A stretch of DNA of 64,000 nucleotides from Dastarcus helophoroides (lineage: Eukaryota; Arthropoda; Insecta; Coleoptera; Bothrideridae): contig CM053333.1 of the NCBI GenBank assembly GCA_028583605.1, positions 14,612,638-14,676,637 of the forward strand. Direction: 5' to 3'. The notes beneath the pieces were generated by a model, which worked only from the letters and a program-made list of their open reading frames with translations, had not been told where the DNA came from and ran no database searches. This document shows positions 35,421-47,529 of the stretch, piece after piece. How positions within the stretch are numbered: position 1 is the stretch's first letter; every line of letters begins with the position of its first letter. A program made the translations under genes and the position numbers.

Positions 35421-37744
35421 CTCCGGGGATAAAATCTGTCTTGTAAAAATAATAGGACTATTTAAGACAAAATGTTCATGCCTTTTTTCTTTACCGCGAG
35501 GTTCATTTTTACGAATACAGACCGCAAAGAAAAGTAGACATTGTGTCAGGCTTTTAATATACGAGGGCAGAGTGGGCATTACCCATTGAGAAAGAAAAAA
35601 TTACGCTAGATTAATGAAATATTCGACAAAAATAAAATAATTAAAAATTTTAAATTGTAAATAGAGAATTTCAGAAAAAAGTGGAATTTCTCGAAACAAT
35701 TCAAAAATTTCCTCGAAATATCATTTTTTCTGATTTAGGTCGAAATTTCTAATTTAAAAAAAAAATATTTACTTACTTTAAATATGAATATGAATATCTT
35801 TTACTTACATATTTTGGCTTTTACCGCAAAATGATAACAGATACTTTTCTCAGAATTTCCGATCCAATTTTTTCCTAAATCTTGACTCAACTTTAAATTT
35901 TCTAATTCGAACGCGAAATTTCTACTCTAAAAGTGAGTTGTTGTTTTCAATTCGCAAATTCAATCTTTTTTTTCCTTCATTTTGACATCTTTTAAATTGT
36001 GACCCTTCTCCTAATTTATCTTATTTTCCGTAATCTCTGAATATAAGATCAAACGAACTTTCAACATTAAAATAATGTTAACCAGTTTTCGAAAATTTAT
36101 CTTTTAACTTTGAAATGCATTAATTATTATTATATTAATTAATACTTAATAATAATTAATGACATTACGTTAAAATTTCACATTTAAATTCTAAACTTTA
36201 TTTCAATAAATTTTGAATTGTTCTCAAAATTTTCATTTCTTTTTCTGAAAATTTTAAAGCTTAAAATAGAAATGTTTTTTCCTAGAATACTTTATTCTCG
36301 AAATTTCGCGAGTTTTTTCTCCAAGTTTTGACTGATTTTCTCCAAATATCAATTTAATTTTTCTATAAAATGTTAACGTCATACATAAAATCAACGTTTC
36401 TGTATTTTCCTTTTTCGAATTTTCCCCGTTTTGTCAAAATGTTGGCTCCAAATCTAGAATTTCGATTGTTTTAATAAATTGCATGTTTTTTTTTAATTTA
36501 GATTTTCTCCCTCAATTGATATTCGCAACATTCTTTTCCTAAAACTCTTATTTCAATTACGAAATATCACGTATAAACTTTGAACTTTTGTCTCTAAAAT
36601 GCAGCTTACAACCGGTAACTTTTCCAAATATGTTGATTTCAACAAAATTCAGTTTTTCCTTTAATTTAAAATTTCATTTAATTCTTTATTTTTATCTTAA
36701 AATTAATTTTTTCTTAATTTCATTTTTAATCGCGGAGTTTCCAATTTTTCATCAAAATTTCTAGTTTAAATTTGACCTCTTTCTAAAAATTTCCGGTTTA
36801 AATTTGAAACATTTATTGTTTTTCTTTAAATCTCAAGATTTTTATAAATTTAAAAGGTTTGCTTGTCCAGTTTTAAAGTTATCTATTTTAAATTTTTCTC
36901 GGAATTTTGAGTACGATGAAATTTTTCTTAAATAATTTATTTTTGTAAAATCATTGCCAAAGCACATTTAAAATTAAAAAAGATGCAAATTTAAGTCTTG
37001 AACTTGAGAAAACATTCAAAAGATAAAAAAAACCCGTTGCATAAATGCATACATATACAATTTTTTGAAATTTTTACTACTCTCAGAATTAAAAAAAATC
37101 GGGTTTTGCAATTATCTCATTTTGATTTCAAGCATGGAATTAAAAATATATTTTACAAACTTTGAGTACTTTTTTAGAAATTTTGAGAAAACTATCCAAA
37201 CAAGAAAAAAACTTTGAAGTTGTAAACATAAAAATTGAATTTGAAAACAAAATATTGAGAGAAGAAGATTGATTCTTTTGTATTTTAATATCATAAAGAA
37301 CTTCAAAAACTAAGAAATTTGGAAAACACAAATTCAAATTTCTAGAGAAAAACTTACACTTTGAGTCAAAATTTTTATACATATAATAAAAAAAATTCTT
37401 AAAATTTTGAGAATCTATTCCAATTTTTGCTTTTAAACCCGAAAAATCGATTTTGAGAAAATCTTTTCCTATAAATTTGGATTTTCTTCCAAAGATTCCA
37501 CAAATTAGGGCTTTAAAAAAATTCTGCTTAAAAGTCAAATTAAAAAAGGAAACAATGTTTAAAGCTTAACTAGAAATTAAATAAGTCAATACTTGAAAGA
37601 AAATCTTCAAATTTATGTAAAATAAAAATTTCCAAAATGTCTTTTGAACAGTAAAATATTAATTTCATTCAAACTAAGGTTTTTTATTCTTCGTTAACAT
37701 ATTTTTCAACATCCTAAAATTTCTAAAAAAAAGACAACATTTTG
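35421..37744. other. A/T-rich low-complexity spacer
   Basis: 36060-37000 is mostly T-rich and 37020-37640 A-rich motif sequence. ORFs at 37112 and 37140 on the minus strand are Phe/Lys-rich products of this bias. Confidence 0.45.
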
Positions 37745-37780
37745 ACAATATTTTTATTCTAATGCACAGACTCGAATCGA

Positions 37781-37850
37781 GTTGGATATCCGAAACTGAC
37801 GAAATCTAACAAAATAGAAACCATCTTTGGTTTTCAAACTTCCAATCCAA
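37781..37850 (+). ncRNA. Decayed hammerhead ribozyme, family A
   Basis: Core CTGACGA (37796-37802) and GAAA (37817-37820) remain with the stem II loop ctaacaa between them. However, stem II is reduced (aatc/aata), stem III reads accatc instead of accggt, and the base at the cleavage site is changed. The outer stem I strand gagttggatat is kept. It is recognisable by alignment to the 62 kb copies and predicted to be inactive. Confidence 0.7.
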
Positions 37851-37881
37851 TAAATATTTAAACCTTTTGGTGTGTGCATTA

Positions 37882-40800
37882 AAACTGGCATGTTTCAGAT
37901 GAAACCTCAATGTCGGACCATAGACACATCCGGTTCGATATAGAAAACTGAAATAAACGCTTTCAGTGAATACAGAAACCCCAAATTAACCGATTGGGAT
38001 CTATGTAGAACCAAACTTAAATCGGCAATTAATGATAACAACTACTCAATTGAAACGGTTGATGATTTAGAATTTTATGCTAACGAAGTGAGAGCTCTCA
38101 TAATAAACAGTTATGAGCACAGCTGTCCAGTAAAACGAAGGGTTGTAAATAAATCGTCACCCTGGTGGTACAGGACGCTCAGCCAATTAAGAGCTGAAAC
38201 AGTTCAATAAGGCTAGACGCACCAATAACTGAGGCGAATACAAAAAAGCCTTAACAGAATACAACAAAGAACTTAGAAGATCTATAAGGAAATCATGGAG
38301 GAGCTTTTGTGAGGGGATAAAGATGTGCCCCAGTCAATGCGACTCCAGAAAATCCTATCCAAAGATCACTCGAACGGAATAGGACTTCTCCAACACCAAG
38401 ACGGAATGTAAGATTGCTTATGCGAACTCATTTTCTGGGATCTACAGAAATTGAAAATACCCATAACAGTGCTTCGATTGCTGGGGGCCATTTACGTCAC
38501 TACAATCGAGTAAAAAGCCTGGCGGGGAAAATATTTACAAAAAGCAAGATAAAATGGGCGGTGAATTCCTTTGAGCCATATAAATCATCAGGAGAAGATA
38601 AAATCTTTTCAGCCCTACTACAACACGACATAATGGAACTTATAAATCCACTAGCTACAATTTTCAAAGCTAGTTACACGTTAAGCTACATTCCAATAAG
38701 CAGCCAAACGACCGTCTGCGCAGCCTAAATCATATAGACCCATTAGTCTAACGTCATTTCTCGTTAAAACAATGGGGAAATTATGAACCAACACAGTAGA
38801 AGCGAAGTACTGTCAAAGAATCCGCTTCATGAAAATCAATTTGCCTATCACGAAGGCAAATCCACAGACAGAGCCTTACACAATCTTGCCAAAAAGATAG
38901 AAAGTGCACAGTCAAACAAAGAAATAGCTCTTTGTGGATTTATAGACATAGAGGGTGCTTTTGATAACACCTCATATGAATCCATAGAGGCAGCAGCTAT
39001 CAAAAAAGGTTTTGAGAAACCTACCATCGACTGGATCGTCTTCATGTTAGATGGTAGGAGGATCAAAGCAACCTTAGGCATTAGGCAGTGATTCATTCAC
39101 AATGAGCGCAGCAAGGGATTGTCCCTAAGGAGCTGTTTTATCTCCATTGCTGTGGTCCATCGTGGTTGATCACCTCCTAAATATACTGCATTACTCGGGC
39201 TTTGAAGCAATAGGTTATGCAGATGATATTACTGTCATTATCAGGGGCAAAAACGATAAAATCCTGTCGGATTTAATGCAAAAAGCCCTGAACACCATTA
39301 ATAACTGGTGTTCAAAACAAGGGTTAAGTGTAAACTTAAATAAAACAATTATAATTCCTTTCACAAAGAGAAGGAAGCTAAATCTAACAACCCCCACTAT
39401 GAATGGAGTTCACCTTAACTTCTCAAGTGAGACTAAATATCTAGGAATAGTCCTAAACCAAAAGCTCACCTGGAATCCTCATTTGACTAGAATAATCAAG
39501 CGAGCCACGACAGCGTTCTGGACGTGCCGCAGATTATTTAGCAAAACCTGGGGTCTGAAACCGAAAATGATCTATTGATCATATAGGATGATAATTACAC
39601 CCCTGATGACATACGCTTCTTTAGTATGGTGGTCAAAAACAACGAAAAAGACAGCACAAACCAACTGAACCTAGTTCAAAGATATGCATGTCTGGGCATA
39701 ACAGGAGCAATGAACACCTGCCCAACAGCAGCTATGGAGGTAATGCTAGGTCTAACTCCTCTCCACCTTTTAGTGAAGAGGGAGGCATCAAAGGAGCCTC
39801 AAGATTACTGCAATTAAAAGAAATTAAAGAAGGAGGTTTCGCTGGTCAAATGGGAATCCTCAAGGAATGTAGCCCGGTGATTTTAGCAAGATCGGTTGAT
39901 TATATGCAACCCAGGTACGAATTTGATCATTCCTTTGAGATGGACTTAGACAGCCACACTGACGCTCAATCAGTACCTGAAGAAAAACACAAAATATCCA
40001 CCTGGTTTATAGGTGGATCAAAGACAGCACATGGGACTGGAGTGGGAATTTATGGCCCTAACTATAGGTTCTCTAAAGCCTTGAGAAAAGACCCAACTGT
40101 CTTTCAAACTGAAATACATGCAATATAACTCTGCGCTTACGAATGTCTTCGAAGAAACCTGAAAGGCACAAAGATCTACCTTAACTCTGACAGCCAAACG
40201 GCAATAAAGGCTCTCAGCAGCTGCCTTGTCAAATCCAAACTAGTTTGAGACTGTCAACAAACTCTAAAGCAACTGGCTAAACACAACAGGATCAGCCTTA
40301 AGTAAGTACCAGGGCACAAAAGAATACAAGGGAATGAAACTGCGGACCAACTCGCTAGAGAAGGATCTGCATCGTCATTTCTTGGACTTGAACCGGCTTT
40401 TGGTTTTTCTAAAAGACAAATCAACAATGAGGTCAAAAAATAGGAAGCAAAGTCAAGAATTTTCCACTGGAGATCATATCCAGGACCACGACGGGCAAAC
40501 AGATTCATATCTGGAACGCTTGAAAAGACAAAGGTATATTTAGAACTCAGCAAATCCGAATTGAGGATCCTAACCGGCCTCTTAACAGGACATTGCCCTA
40601 CAAGGTACCACCTCAAGAAAATGGGTCAGGCTGAAACAGACCTATGTCGCTTTTGCGCAGAAGCTGTGGGCACTGCAGAACATGTGCTATGCAAGTGCGA
40701 TGCGCTTGCACGCAAAAGGCGCATCCAACTCGGATGGGCGTCGTTAGACCCCTCAGATGTGGAAAAACTCAATCCCAGGTCCATAATAAACTTCTAAAAG

Positions 40801-40913
40801 AGTTTGAACCTGGGAAACTACATAGATGAAGGTATGCACAAAATATCTCCTTAGGTCAAGGTGCGGGGTGGACGAATAGAAACAAAAAATGACCCATATA
40901 TAATCTAATATAA
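37882..40913 (+). mobile_element. I-group non-LTR retrotransposon, 5'-truncated and frameshifted
   Basis: The insert opens inside the apurinic-like endonuclease: WHVSDETSMSDHRHIRFDIE, the C-terminal SDHRxI motif at ~37913. RT follows in fragments: 38414-38728 (SFEPYKSSGEDKIFSALLQ), 38783-39091 (QFAYHEGKSTDRALHNL; motif A FIDIEGAFDN) and 39147-39578 (motif C GYADDITVI; TKYLGIVLNQKLTW). An RNase H domain spans ~40006-40400 (TWFIGGSKTAHGTGVGIYGP, LNSDSQTAIKAL, VPGHKRIQGNETADQLA). The C-terminal zinc-knuckle-like segment (CRFCAEAVGTAEHVLCKC) ends at 40797. At least five stops or frameshifts occur. Borders are set by tgtgcatta (37873-37881) and tgtgcaata (40914-40922), a probable 9-base target duplication, and the 3' tail is TAA-rich as in I elements. 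Confidence 0.85.
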
Positions 40914-41076
40914 TGTGCAATAGAATCCTTGTCTTCTGGGACCTTTCTAGAGAGCAACCGTTTCCCTAGGTGTTTATGGTTAAACTGTTGTTAGTTCAAC
41001 TACCTATGATACACGTCTACTAGAGGGCTCCATGACTGTATCCACGTTACATTCTATTTGCATACAATATTTTTAT

Positions 41077-42047
41077 GACTAAAATTTTTTTCCAAATTTT
41101 GATTTCATTTTGAATATTTATAAAAAATATTAACTATTTTCGAAATTGCTGATTTCTTTTTCTTCGAAATTTTTGTATATCGATTATTAAAATTCGACTG
41201 TTTTTTCTCGAAAGAAGTTTAAACTGAAAAACTTGTAAAATTTAAAGTTTAAAAACAGAATTTGGAAAAAATTAAATTTTACGATAGTAAATATTCTTCT
41301 AATACTTTTTTATTTTTTTAAAATAACTACCACACAAATTTAGAGAAAAGTAGATACAAAAGTCATTTTTTGATTTATATTTTAGTTTGCGCGGGAAGTA
41401 TTGGGAACAAGCTAAATTTTAAAAAACTTAAGTTTCGATTTTGCCCAAAAATCGAGTTACAAGCGTCGCTAATTACTATTCAAATTCGCCAAAATTTGAC
41501 TATAAATTACAGATTGGAAAAATGTGATGGACATTTTGATATTAAAGGCGAGATTTGATAAATTTCAAAGTTAAATTTAATCTTATGCTTGAAAATGCGA
41601 CGTTTTTCCTGCTTTTGGTTATTTTCTAGTACCTAATTTAAGAGAACAGTTTGTGATTTAAAGTTAAAGTTTAAAGTTGAACGTTTAAGTGTAAGCTATA
41701 AATCCAATTCAGTGTAGTTTGGATTTTATCAACAACTTTTTATGATCCGCACACGTCACGATCCAAAAATTTTATTTGACCCATTGACAAAAAAAAGTTA
41801 CCCACCCCTGGACTAGACTATTCCAAATTTATGTTGCGTGACATTTTCTGACAAACTGATTTCAGAGTTACTAACATACACACTAATCAAAAAAAAAACT
41901 TTAAGTGATGCTATAGAAGCAACCGTTTTCGAAAGCCTTTTTTTCTTATTTCACGAGATGACGTTTAATAAAAAGGAAAAGCAAAAATTAAAAAAAATTC
42001 AGAAGGTAAATAATAATAATGAAATAAAAAAGTGTAGGTTATATTAT
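41077..42047. other. A/T-rich spacer
   Basis: 41077-41600 is motif-rich low complexity. The rest is unrecognised. ORFs at 41370 and 41838 are Lys/Asn/Phe-rich without domains. Confidence 0.4.
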
Positions 42048-42375
42048 TTTTTTTAAGTACAATCCACTCAAAGGATATGCATCCCTATTATCTTCAACGA
42101 GTAAAAGGTGGAAATGAATAAGGATAGTGATGAACCGTCGTTTTAAACAAAGATAAGTTCTAAGTATCAAGGAAAACTCTGCTCGGCAACGAATTACAGA
42201 ATTTGGAAGTTCTGTAGAAAAAGGAGTCTCCACAAATAGAAGTTTTTACTGTTACAAGTTAGACTGTACAGGAATTTGCTGTGTTGTATGCCTTCAGAAT
42301 GTTGCTTTTGAAGGGATCGTAACCATCAGTTCTTGCGAAAATCTCTTGTGAAAGTGCTTGTACTCGTGTTTTTAA
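42048..42375 (-). mobile_element. 3' tail of a CR1/Jockey-type retrotransposon (same family as 54.0 kb)
   Basis: The minus strand aligns with the tail of the element at 54009-54300: ggagactcctttttctacag, cttccaaattctg, and cggttcatcactatcc. It corresponds to the FFYSTSKLWNLLP and FKKAVHRHLSLF segment of that copy. Only the last ~300 bases are present, as usual for 5' truncation. Confidence 0.7.
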
Positions 42376-44396
42376 ACATGTAAAATGTTAAAGTTCAAGT
42401 GGAGGATCAATATAAGCTGCTATTTTTTAAAATTTAAATCCGGTTTTCGATCCGCCCAAAAATAACGGTTTTTTTTAGTTTCCGGTTTTCGATTCAGTTC
42501 CGGTTTCGCATCCCTCTTTTAACTTACCACTTAGAAATACGAAGAGTTCTTGCAAACGGAAATTAATTACCATATTTTTTTTAGATTAATTACTTCTTTT
42601 AAGCTGGGCATCCTTGCCTATTAGATTATCACTGCAGGTTTTGAAGAGCACATCGTTTCAAAATTGATTTAGCTTATTTTTGAAAACTTAAGAAAAAACA
42701 ACACCAAACTGTCTTTGAGGTAGAGGAATATTGATTCTCTTAAGGAAATCAACTAGTAGTGTTAAACAGTTCAGAAGTAACTGTTGCCATCATGAATTTT
42801 AAAATTTCAGAGTTCTGGTGATGCTTTTACAGAGCGTTTGCAATTTTTGTGAAAAATTCAAACTGAAGGCACAAGGATTTGATGATTGGTGTATTTCAAC
42901 GGGTTCAACCATTTCAAGTTCCGTTAGTATCGGCTCTTGAATTATCTGATGATCTAGCCATGGTCGCCGACTCTTGAACACCGCTGGGCACATCCCATTT
43001 ATTTTTATGGGCCTGGCGACATCTCAACTAATTGTCGGTTTAAAGTTACCGATCGGATTTCTCCCTGGGCCACTGTCGCCGTTTAGATTTTATCTTTGAA
43101 TACTTCGGTACGCAAATAGGGTTGGTAAATGGTTCGAACTTACGTAATTTGTTTAACTGTACACCAAGCAAAACTAAGGTAGGTCAGTTAATGAGAATTA
43201 TACTTTCCAACCACACTTAACGAATTACATCTTGATTATAATTAAGTTTCCTAAGAGACCTGTTTTAATAAATTAAACCAAAGATTATTAATAATGAAAA
43301 TAAATTATTCTAGAGTTTAACGCGCATTAATTATTTTTCCAAAAAAAACCTAACTCACGAGACCACCGCGGCTCAAAAATACAAAAGTGGTCGCGTTATT
43401 TACAGCAGTATTGATGTTTTTCTGGACAATTACATTAAATATGCGATAAATTTTATGTTCTTTCGCAGAACTTTTTATCTGAATACTCTTCAAGAGAGAT
43501 TTTATGTGTTTCGACGTTTAATAATGCAACAAATATACTTAACGACCAATTTGATTGCATAAACAATATGTTCTTTCTGCTGTAACGTCTTCGAAGAAGG
43601 GAAATAAGTTGAACTATTGCATTGTGTTGAACCGGCACTTTTAAATCCCGCTTTATGAGAAATAAGTGAAAACAACTCAAATACACTCTAGATATCCATA
43701 TTTTCATCACATTATGTGGTTTAGCTCGTAACAAAGTATGTATTTAAATCACTTCGTCGGTAATTCCAAAAGCAATTGAGGTCGTAGTGAAAGGATATTA
43801 TATAAAAGCCTTTTTCTGCAATCTTTTTTACATGAACTGAACCAATAAACCTGGCTTATTAATAGTGAACTTTATTAGTAAACTATTGAGAATGGAAGAA
43901 AAGTCCTTTTTATAATGTACGCAACCGGTATGTGTAAAAAATGTATCAATTAATATAATGACTAATTATGCATTCATGTTAGTCGCAATTTTACAGATTT
44001 ATAGGATATTATTTTGACCGGAATTATTTTATGACGTCAGGCGGTTTCTAGCAAAATCGAAATTAATAAATTAATGGCAAGATATAATAAAATTTTCCAG
44101 CTTTTGGAAAAATGTTACAACTGTGCTTTTATTACCTTAACTACAGTACCCACTCGGATATTAAAGATACTCAATCAATTATAGGTTCTTTCTCTTTAAT
44201 GTAAGTAAGACATTTGCTTCTAATTAGGTTTTGCTATTAATATTAATTCCGTTATACCGGCAATGAGGAAATTGGCTAATCCAAAATTAAAGTAGAATCC
44301 TGATTCATCTTAAATTTTAGGAATAAAAAATTAGTTTTATAATATCAATAATAACCATCAAAATCAAAAGAGGTTCACTAACGACAAATAAGTACC
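42376..44396. other. Spacer without recognised gene
   Basis: A short local repeat of ccggttttcgat occurs three times at 42440-42515. The 93-codon minus ORF at 43453-43734 has no recognised domain. Nothing else can be supported. Confidence 0.35.
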
Positions 44397-44588
44397 ATGA
44401 AAAAGTTTGGGGTTTTGAAGTTGACAAATTCTCAAGGGTTCTCAGCAACTGCTATTAAAAAGTATTCCCTGCAAGAAGCTGTCGAATTGCTTAAAGTAAG
44501 GGAAGGTGCAGGATATTTTTTTAGCATGTTCGCACTTACGTTGAGGACGTTTGTATTTAATGGAATTAGCTATGATGCAAATTCATAA
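44397..44588 (+). CDS. Unrecognised 63-codon ORF followed by a perfect hairpin
   Basis: The product begins MKKFGVLKLTNSQGFSA and contains KKYSLQEAVELLKVREGAG. It is a balanced, amphipathic composition, unlike the Phe/Lys-rich noise ORFs around it. It ends with TAA and a nearby second TAA. A gtaaggg within the frame after LLK could equally be a splice donor, making the first ~33 codons an exon. A strong stem-loop follows at 44603-44633. I recognise no family. It could be a small gene, an exon, a transferred fragment or chance. Confidence 0.2.
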   Translation: MKKFGVLKLTNSQGFSATAIKKYSLQEAVELLKVREGAGYFFSMFALTLRTFVFNGISYDANS

Positions 44589-44602
44589 TAATTATAAGAT
44601 TT

Positions 44603-44633
44603 AAAGGTCACTGTGCGAGGCACAGTGACTTTT
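44603..44633. other. Perfect stem-loop with T run
   Basis: gtcactgtgc (44607-44616) pairs with gcacagtgac (44620-44629) around a 3-base gag loop. A G-U and three A-U pairs extend the stem to 14 pairs. It begins 15 bases after the stop of the ORF ending at 44588 and is followed by ctttt. The form resembles an intrinsic terminator but may just be a small palindrome in this eukaryotic context. Confidence 0.6.
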
Positions 44634-44809
44634 GTAACCCATTAGGATAACTTTTAGGGTTGTATCGTAGTTGTAATTGTAATTCTCAGCAATAATTCAA
44701 TTGGCATGTAGCAAAACTATCCCTCATAAGATACAGTCGAAAGTCAGTTACACCTTACTCAATGGAGTCCGTACACGTTAAATATTTATATGGCTGACGT
44801 AAGTTGGAA
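44634..44809. other. Short spacer or upstream part of the family-C repeat
   Basis: No ORF. Sequence before the hammerhead-like motif may belong to the same repeat, but only the downstream side can be aligned with the 31.9 kb copy. Confidence 0.3.
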
Positions 44810-44885
44810 GGGTTTGCAACAATCGTACCATGCTGACGAGGCCAAGGAAGGCCAAAACCGGTCGAGAGTTGTGGTTGTAAATATT
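44810..44885 (+). ncRNA. Hammerhead ribozyme-like motif, G12-to-A family
   Basis: Core CTGACGA at 44833-44839. Stem II is a perfect ggcc/ggcc (44840-44843, 44850-44853) with loop aaggaa. The second core strand is AAAA (44854-44857) where GAAA is required. Stem III is the palindrome accggt and the base at the cleavage position is C44863. An outer stem I helix pairs acaatc (44819-44824) with ggttgt (44873-44878). Structure is well kept, but the catalytic G12 is A, exactly as in the copy at 31.9 kb. Confidence 0.65.
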
Positions 44886-46427
44886 TTCAACTTATACTAC
44901 CACCACCATTTCAGTACATTTAATTGACGGTCTAGTGTCTAGTCCAAGGTTCCAACAATTCTTTTTTAATAGTTTTTTCTCAGAGTTCAAGATTTAAACT
45001 CGCATCCTATTCCTTTTAAACTTGCTTTGACAATTATTTTATAAAAAACGATTATTTTAGAAAAATTTCATCCTATCCAAATTCCGAAAAAAAATCGAAA
45101 TTTTAAATTAAAAAGCTTTTAAACCGAATGAGCAAAACTTTTAAATTTATTAAAAAAAATCCCGAAATGTAGAAATGTTAGGGAAAAAATAACGTTTCAA
45201 CCGATAAATTTGACAAAGAGAGCGAAGTTTGAATTCAGAATTCTAAAAAAAAATTAGAAACGTCGAGATTAAAGATGAAATTTAAGCAAAACGTAATTTT
45301 AAAATAAAAATAAAACATTGGACAGTTATGGGGACTGTCGACTGAAGTGAAAACTTGAAACTATGATATAACAGTGTTTTTTTTAATTTTCAAATTGTAA
45401 TATCAAATATAAAAATTTCATATTTTGTAAATTAAAATTATTATTTCTAGTTTTTATATCTTGTATATTTGTATACGATCTAGTCTTTGATCTTGTCTAT
45501 TTTAAGTTACTGCATATTAAAAAACCTGTCACTGTCTAAATTTTATATTTGTGTGGCAAATTTCAAGATATTTCAAAAAAATATGTTTTCAATGTACTGA
45601 GTTTTCGTGATTATGTAAACACTTTAATTTAAATTATCCCAATACTGCCAATAATGAGTTACTACAGTGTTCGTTGAATGAGTCGATATACAAAATAATG
45701 TAGAATTATTTAACTTTAAAAATTCAAATATATTAAAACAATTTTACCTTTATGTTTCTATCAACAAGTGCTTCATAGGCAGCTTTCCACGCTACTTGTA
45801 TGAATAAAGGAATAGTTCACTCAGAAACATGAAAAGGATACACTAAACTTTGATCATAAAAAAAAATAATAAAAAAATCTTCAATCTGTTATTAATTCTC
45901 CTTGAAACTCCATGTAATTTTGGGATATCTCCTTCTGGCTTCAAGTGAACTGAGTAAATGTTTAAAACATTTTTCGTCCGTTCTTAAAAACAACGACCCC
46001 ACAATTGTCTTCTTGAATTTCCTAATTCATTAGATTTTATTTGCCTTCTATATAATCTATTATCTAGATCGGTTCTTTGTAATTGTCACCTGTACGAGAT
46101 TCCAATCTCAAAGATAATGCAATTTTATAACAGAAATAATAACCTAGAAAATTGACAGATCAAAAATGTAAACAAAAACATTAATGAGTTGGTAGTAGAG
46201 TAGGTAAAAAGTAATAAGTCACTAACATGGAGATGAGTAGAGCCGTTATCTCGGGCAGCGCATTTCGAATTGACGCCTGTCGGCCTACCAGAATTTTGCC
46301 AGAGGTATTTCTTTTCTAATGTAGGCAATTTTCGCTTACGGAGAGATAAGAAATAATAATAATTAAATTAAAACACAATTTAAACTATTATACTATACAC
46401 ATTTTGGCATATTCAATTTAAATTCAG
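44886..46427. other. Spacer without recognised gene
   Basis: 45000-45350 is A-rich motif sequence; the rest is complex A/T-rich. The 67-codon ORF at 46125 on the minus strand has no domain. Confidence 0.35.
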
Positions 46428-46500
46428 TGGCGCAGTGGTAGAGCAATCGATTAGTAGTTCAAAGAGCGGTTTTTTGGTAACACAATACCGATACAAGTGG
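46428..46500 (+). repeat. tRNA-like SINE head (A box only)
   Basis: agtggcgcagtggtagagca contains a perfect tRNA A box (tggcgcagtgg). A B box is only vaguely present near 46480 (ggtaacacaatacc). No cloverleaf can be folded convincingly. It is likely a decayed tRNA-derived SINE. Confidence 0.4.
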
Positions 46501-47529
46501 ATTACATATATGGCAATTCCACCCATTTTTCCCCTATCTTTAGTCGTTTAGCGTGCCTACAGAAGTTTTCACTTCAAAAATTTAGATGCCAAATTTTAAA
46601 AAAATTAAATTTTTTGGAAATGAAATTTTATTGAAAAATTTAAAAACTGTGAGCTTAAACTCAAAATGTCGGTGACAAAAGTACAAAGCTGAAAGGCGAA
46701 ACTTCGTGGCCAGAATGGATATTTTTATTAAAAGAATTTCTGAAATATCAATTTTGTAAAAATATTCAAATTTTAAAAACCCGAAATGTCAAGATAAGAG
46801 CGAATATTAAAAAAATACAAAAATGTTGATTTTTTTTTAATTTCCAGGTTAGACTCGAAAGTAATAAAAATATGAGGCGTGAAATCTTAATTTTGAGAAT
46901 AATTATAATTTCGAGAAAAACTTAAAATTTATTAAACAAACCAAATTTTTGGTTTGCTTCTCTTTCTCGTAAATTTCGACTTTTCCTTTTCCCTAAAATT
47001 TCTCCTAAAAACTAGAAATCTAAAACTTGTTTTAAACTTTCAATTATAATATCAAAATGTGATATTTTTTGTAAAATTTCGAATTTAAAGCTATGTAGAT
47101 ATTTTGACATATATTTTAAAATTATTGTGTCATTTTTCTAACTATGAACTTTTTTTATCGACATTTAATGAATATTTTCTAATTTTCGAGCCTTTTTTGA
47201 AATTTAAAATTATTTCGTTTTCTCTTCTCTTTCAAATTTACGAGCTGACACTTTTCATTTTTGCATTATTTCTAAATAGTTAGATCTTAATTTCGAAATT
47301 AGTAATTCTAGAAAAAGCGAGAAGCATTTTTTATAAATTTCAGATTTTTTTTTATTATAGGTTTTTTAGCTCCGAATTTATATTTTTAGTTTTTAATCTT
47401 CTTCCCATACTTTACACTTTTTTATATAAATCCCGATTTTTTCCACAAATTTTGATTTTTTATAGAAATTCATCTTTTATCTTAAATTCCGTCTTTAATC
47501 TGAAAATGTCGACATTTTTCTCAAATTTT
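46501..47529. repeat. A/T motif sequence with polarity inversion at ~46945
   Basis: 46560-46930 is A-rich and 46950-47520 is T-rich, both built of aaatttcga-like motifs. The switch lies on a local palindrome, aaaccaaatttttggttt (46937-46954). Confidence 0.55.

Larger units (their letters stand above)
37745..41076 (+). mobile_element. Hammerhead-bearing repeat (family A, old copy) split by a later insertion
   Basis: The perfect 13-base direct repeat acaatatttttat at 37745-37757 and 41064-41076 is the target duplication. The left part (37758-37881) aligns with the ribozyme half of the 62.0-62.7 kb element: start taatgcacagac, then cgagttggatat, CTGACGA, aataaat, and gtgtgcatta. The right part (40914-41063) aligns with the other half: agaatccttgtcttctggg, ctagagagcaaccg, gttcaactacctatga, and end atttgcat. 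An I-group retrotransposon separates the two halves. Compared with the 62 kb copy, most of the inverted 5' arm is missing and many substitutions are present, so this is an older insertion. Confidence 0.85.

Noticed and set aside
37112..37538. 64- and 132-codon minus-strand ORFs
   Set aside because: Phe/Lys/Ser-rich products of A/T motif sequence with no domain.
37758..41063. The hammerhead as the 5' UTR of the I-type retrotransposon
   Set aside because: The outer 13-base and inner ~9-base target duplications, and the uninterrupted family-A copy at 62 kb, show that the retrotransposon inserted into a pre-existing hammerhead repeat.
46428..46500. Functional tRNA gene
   Set aside because: Only the A box is good; no cloverleaf or B box can be supported.
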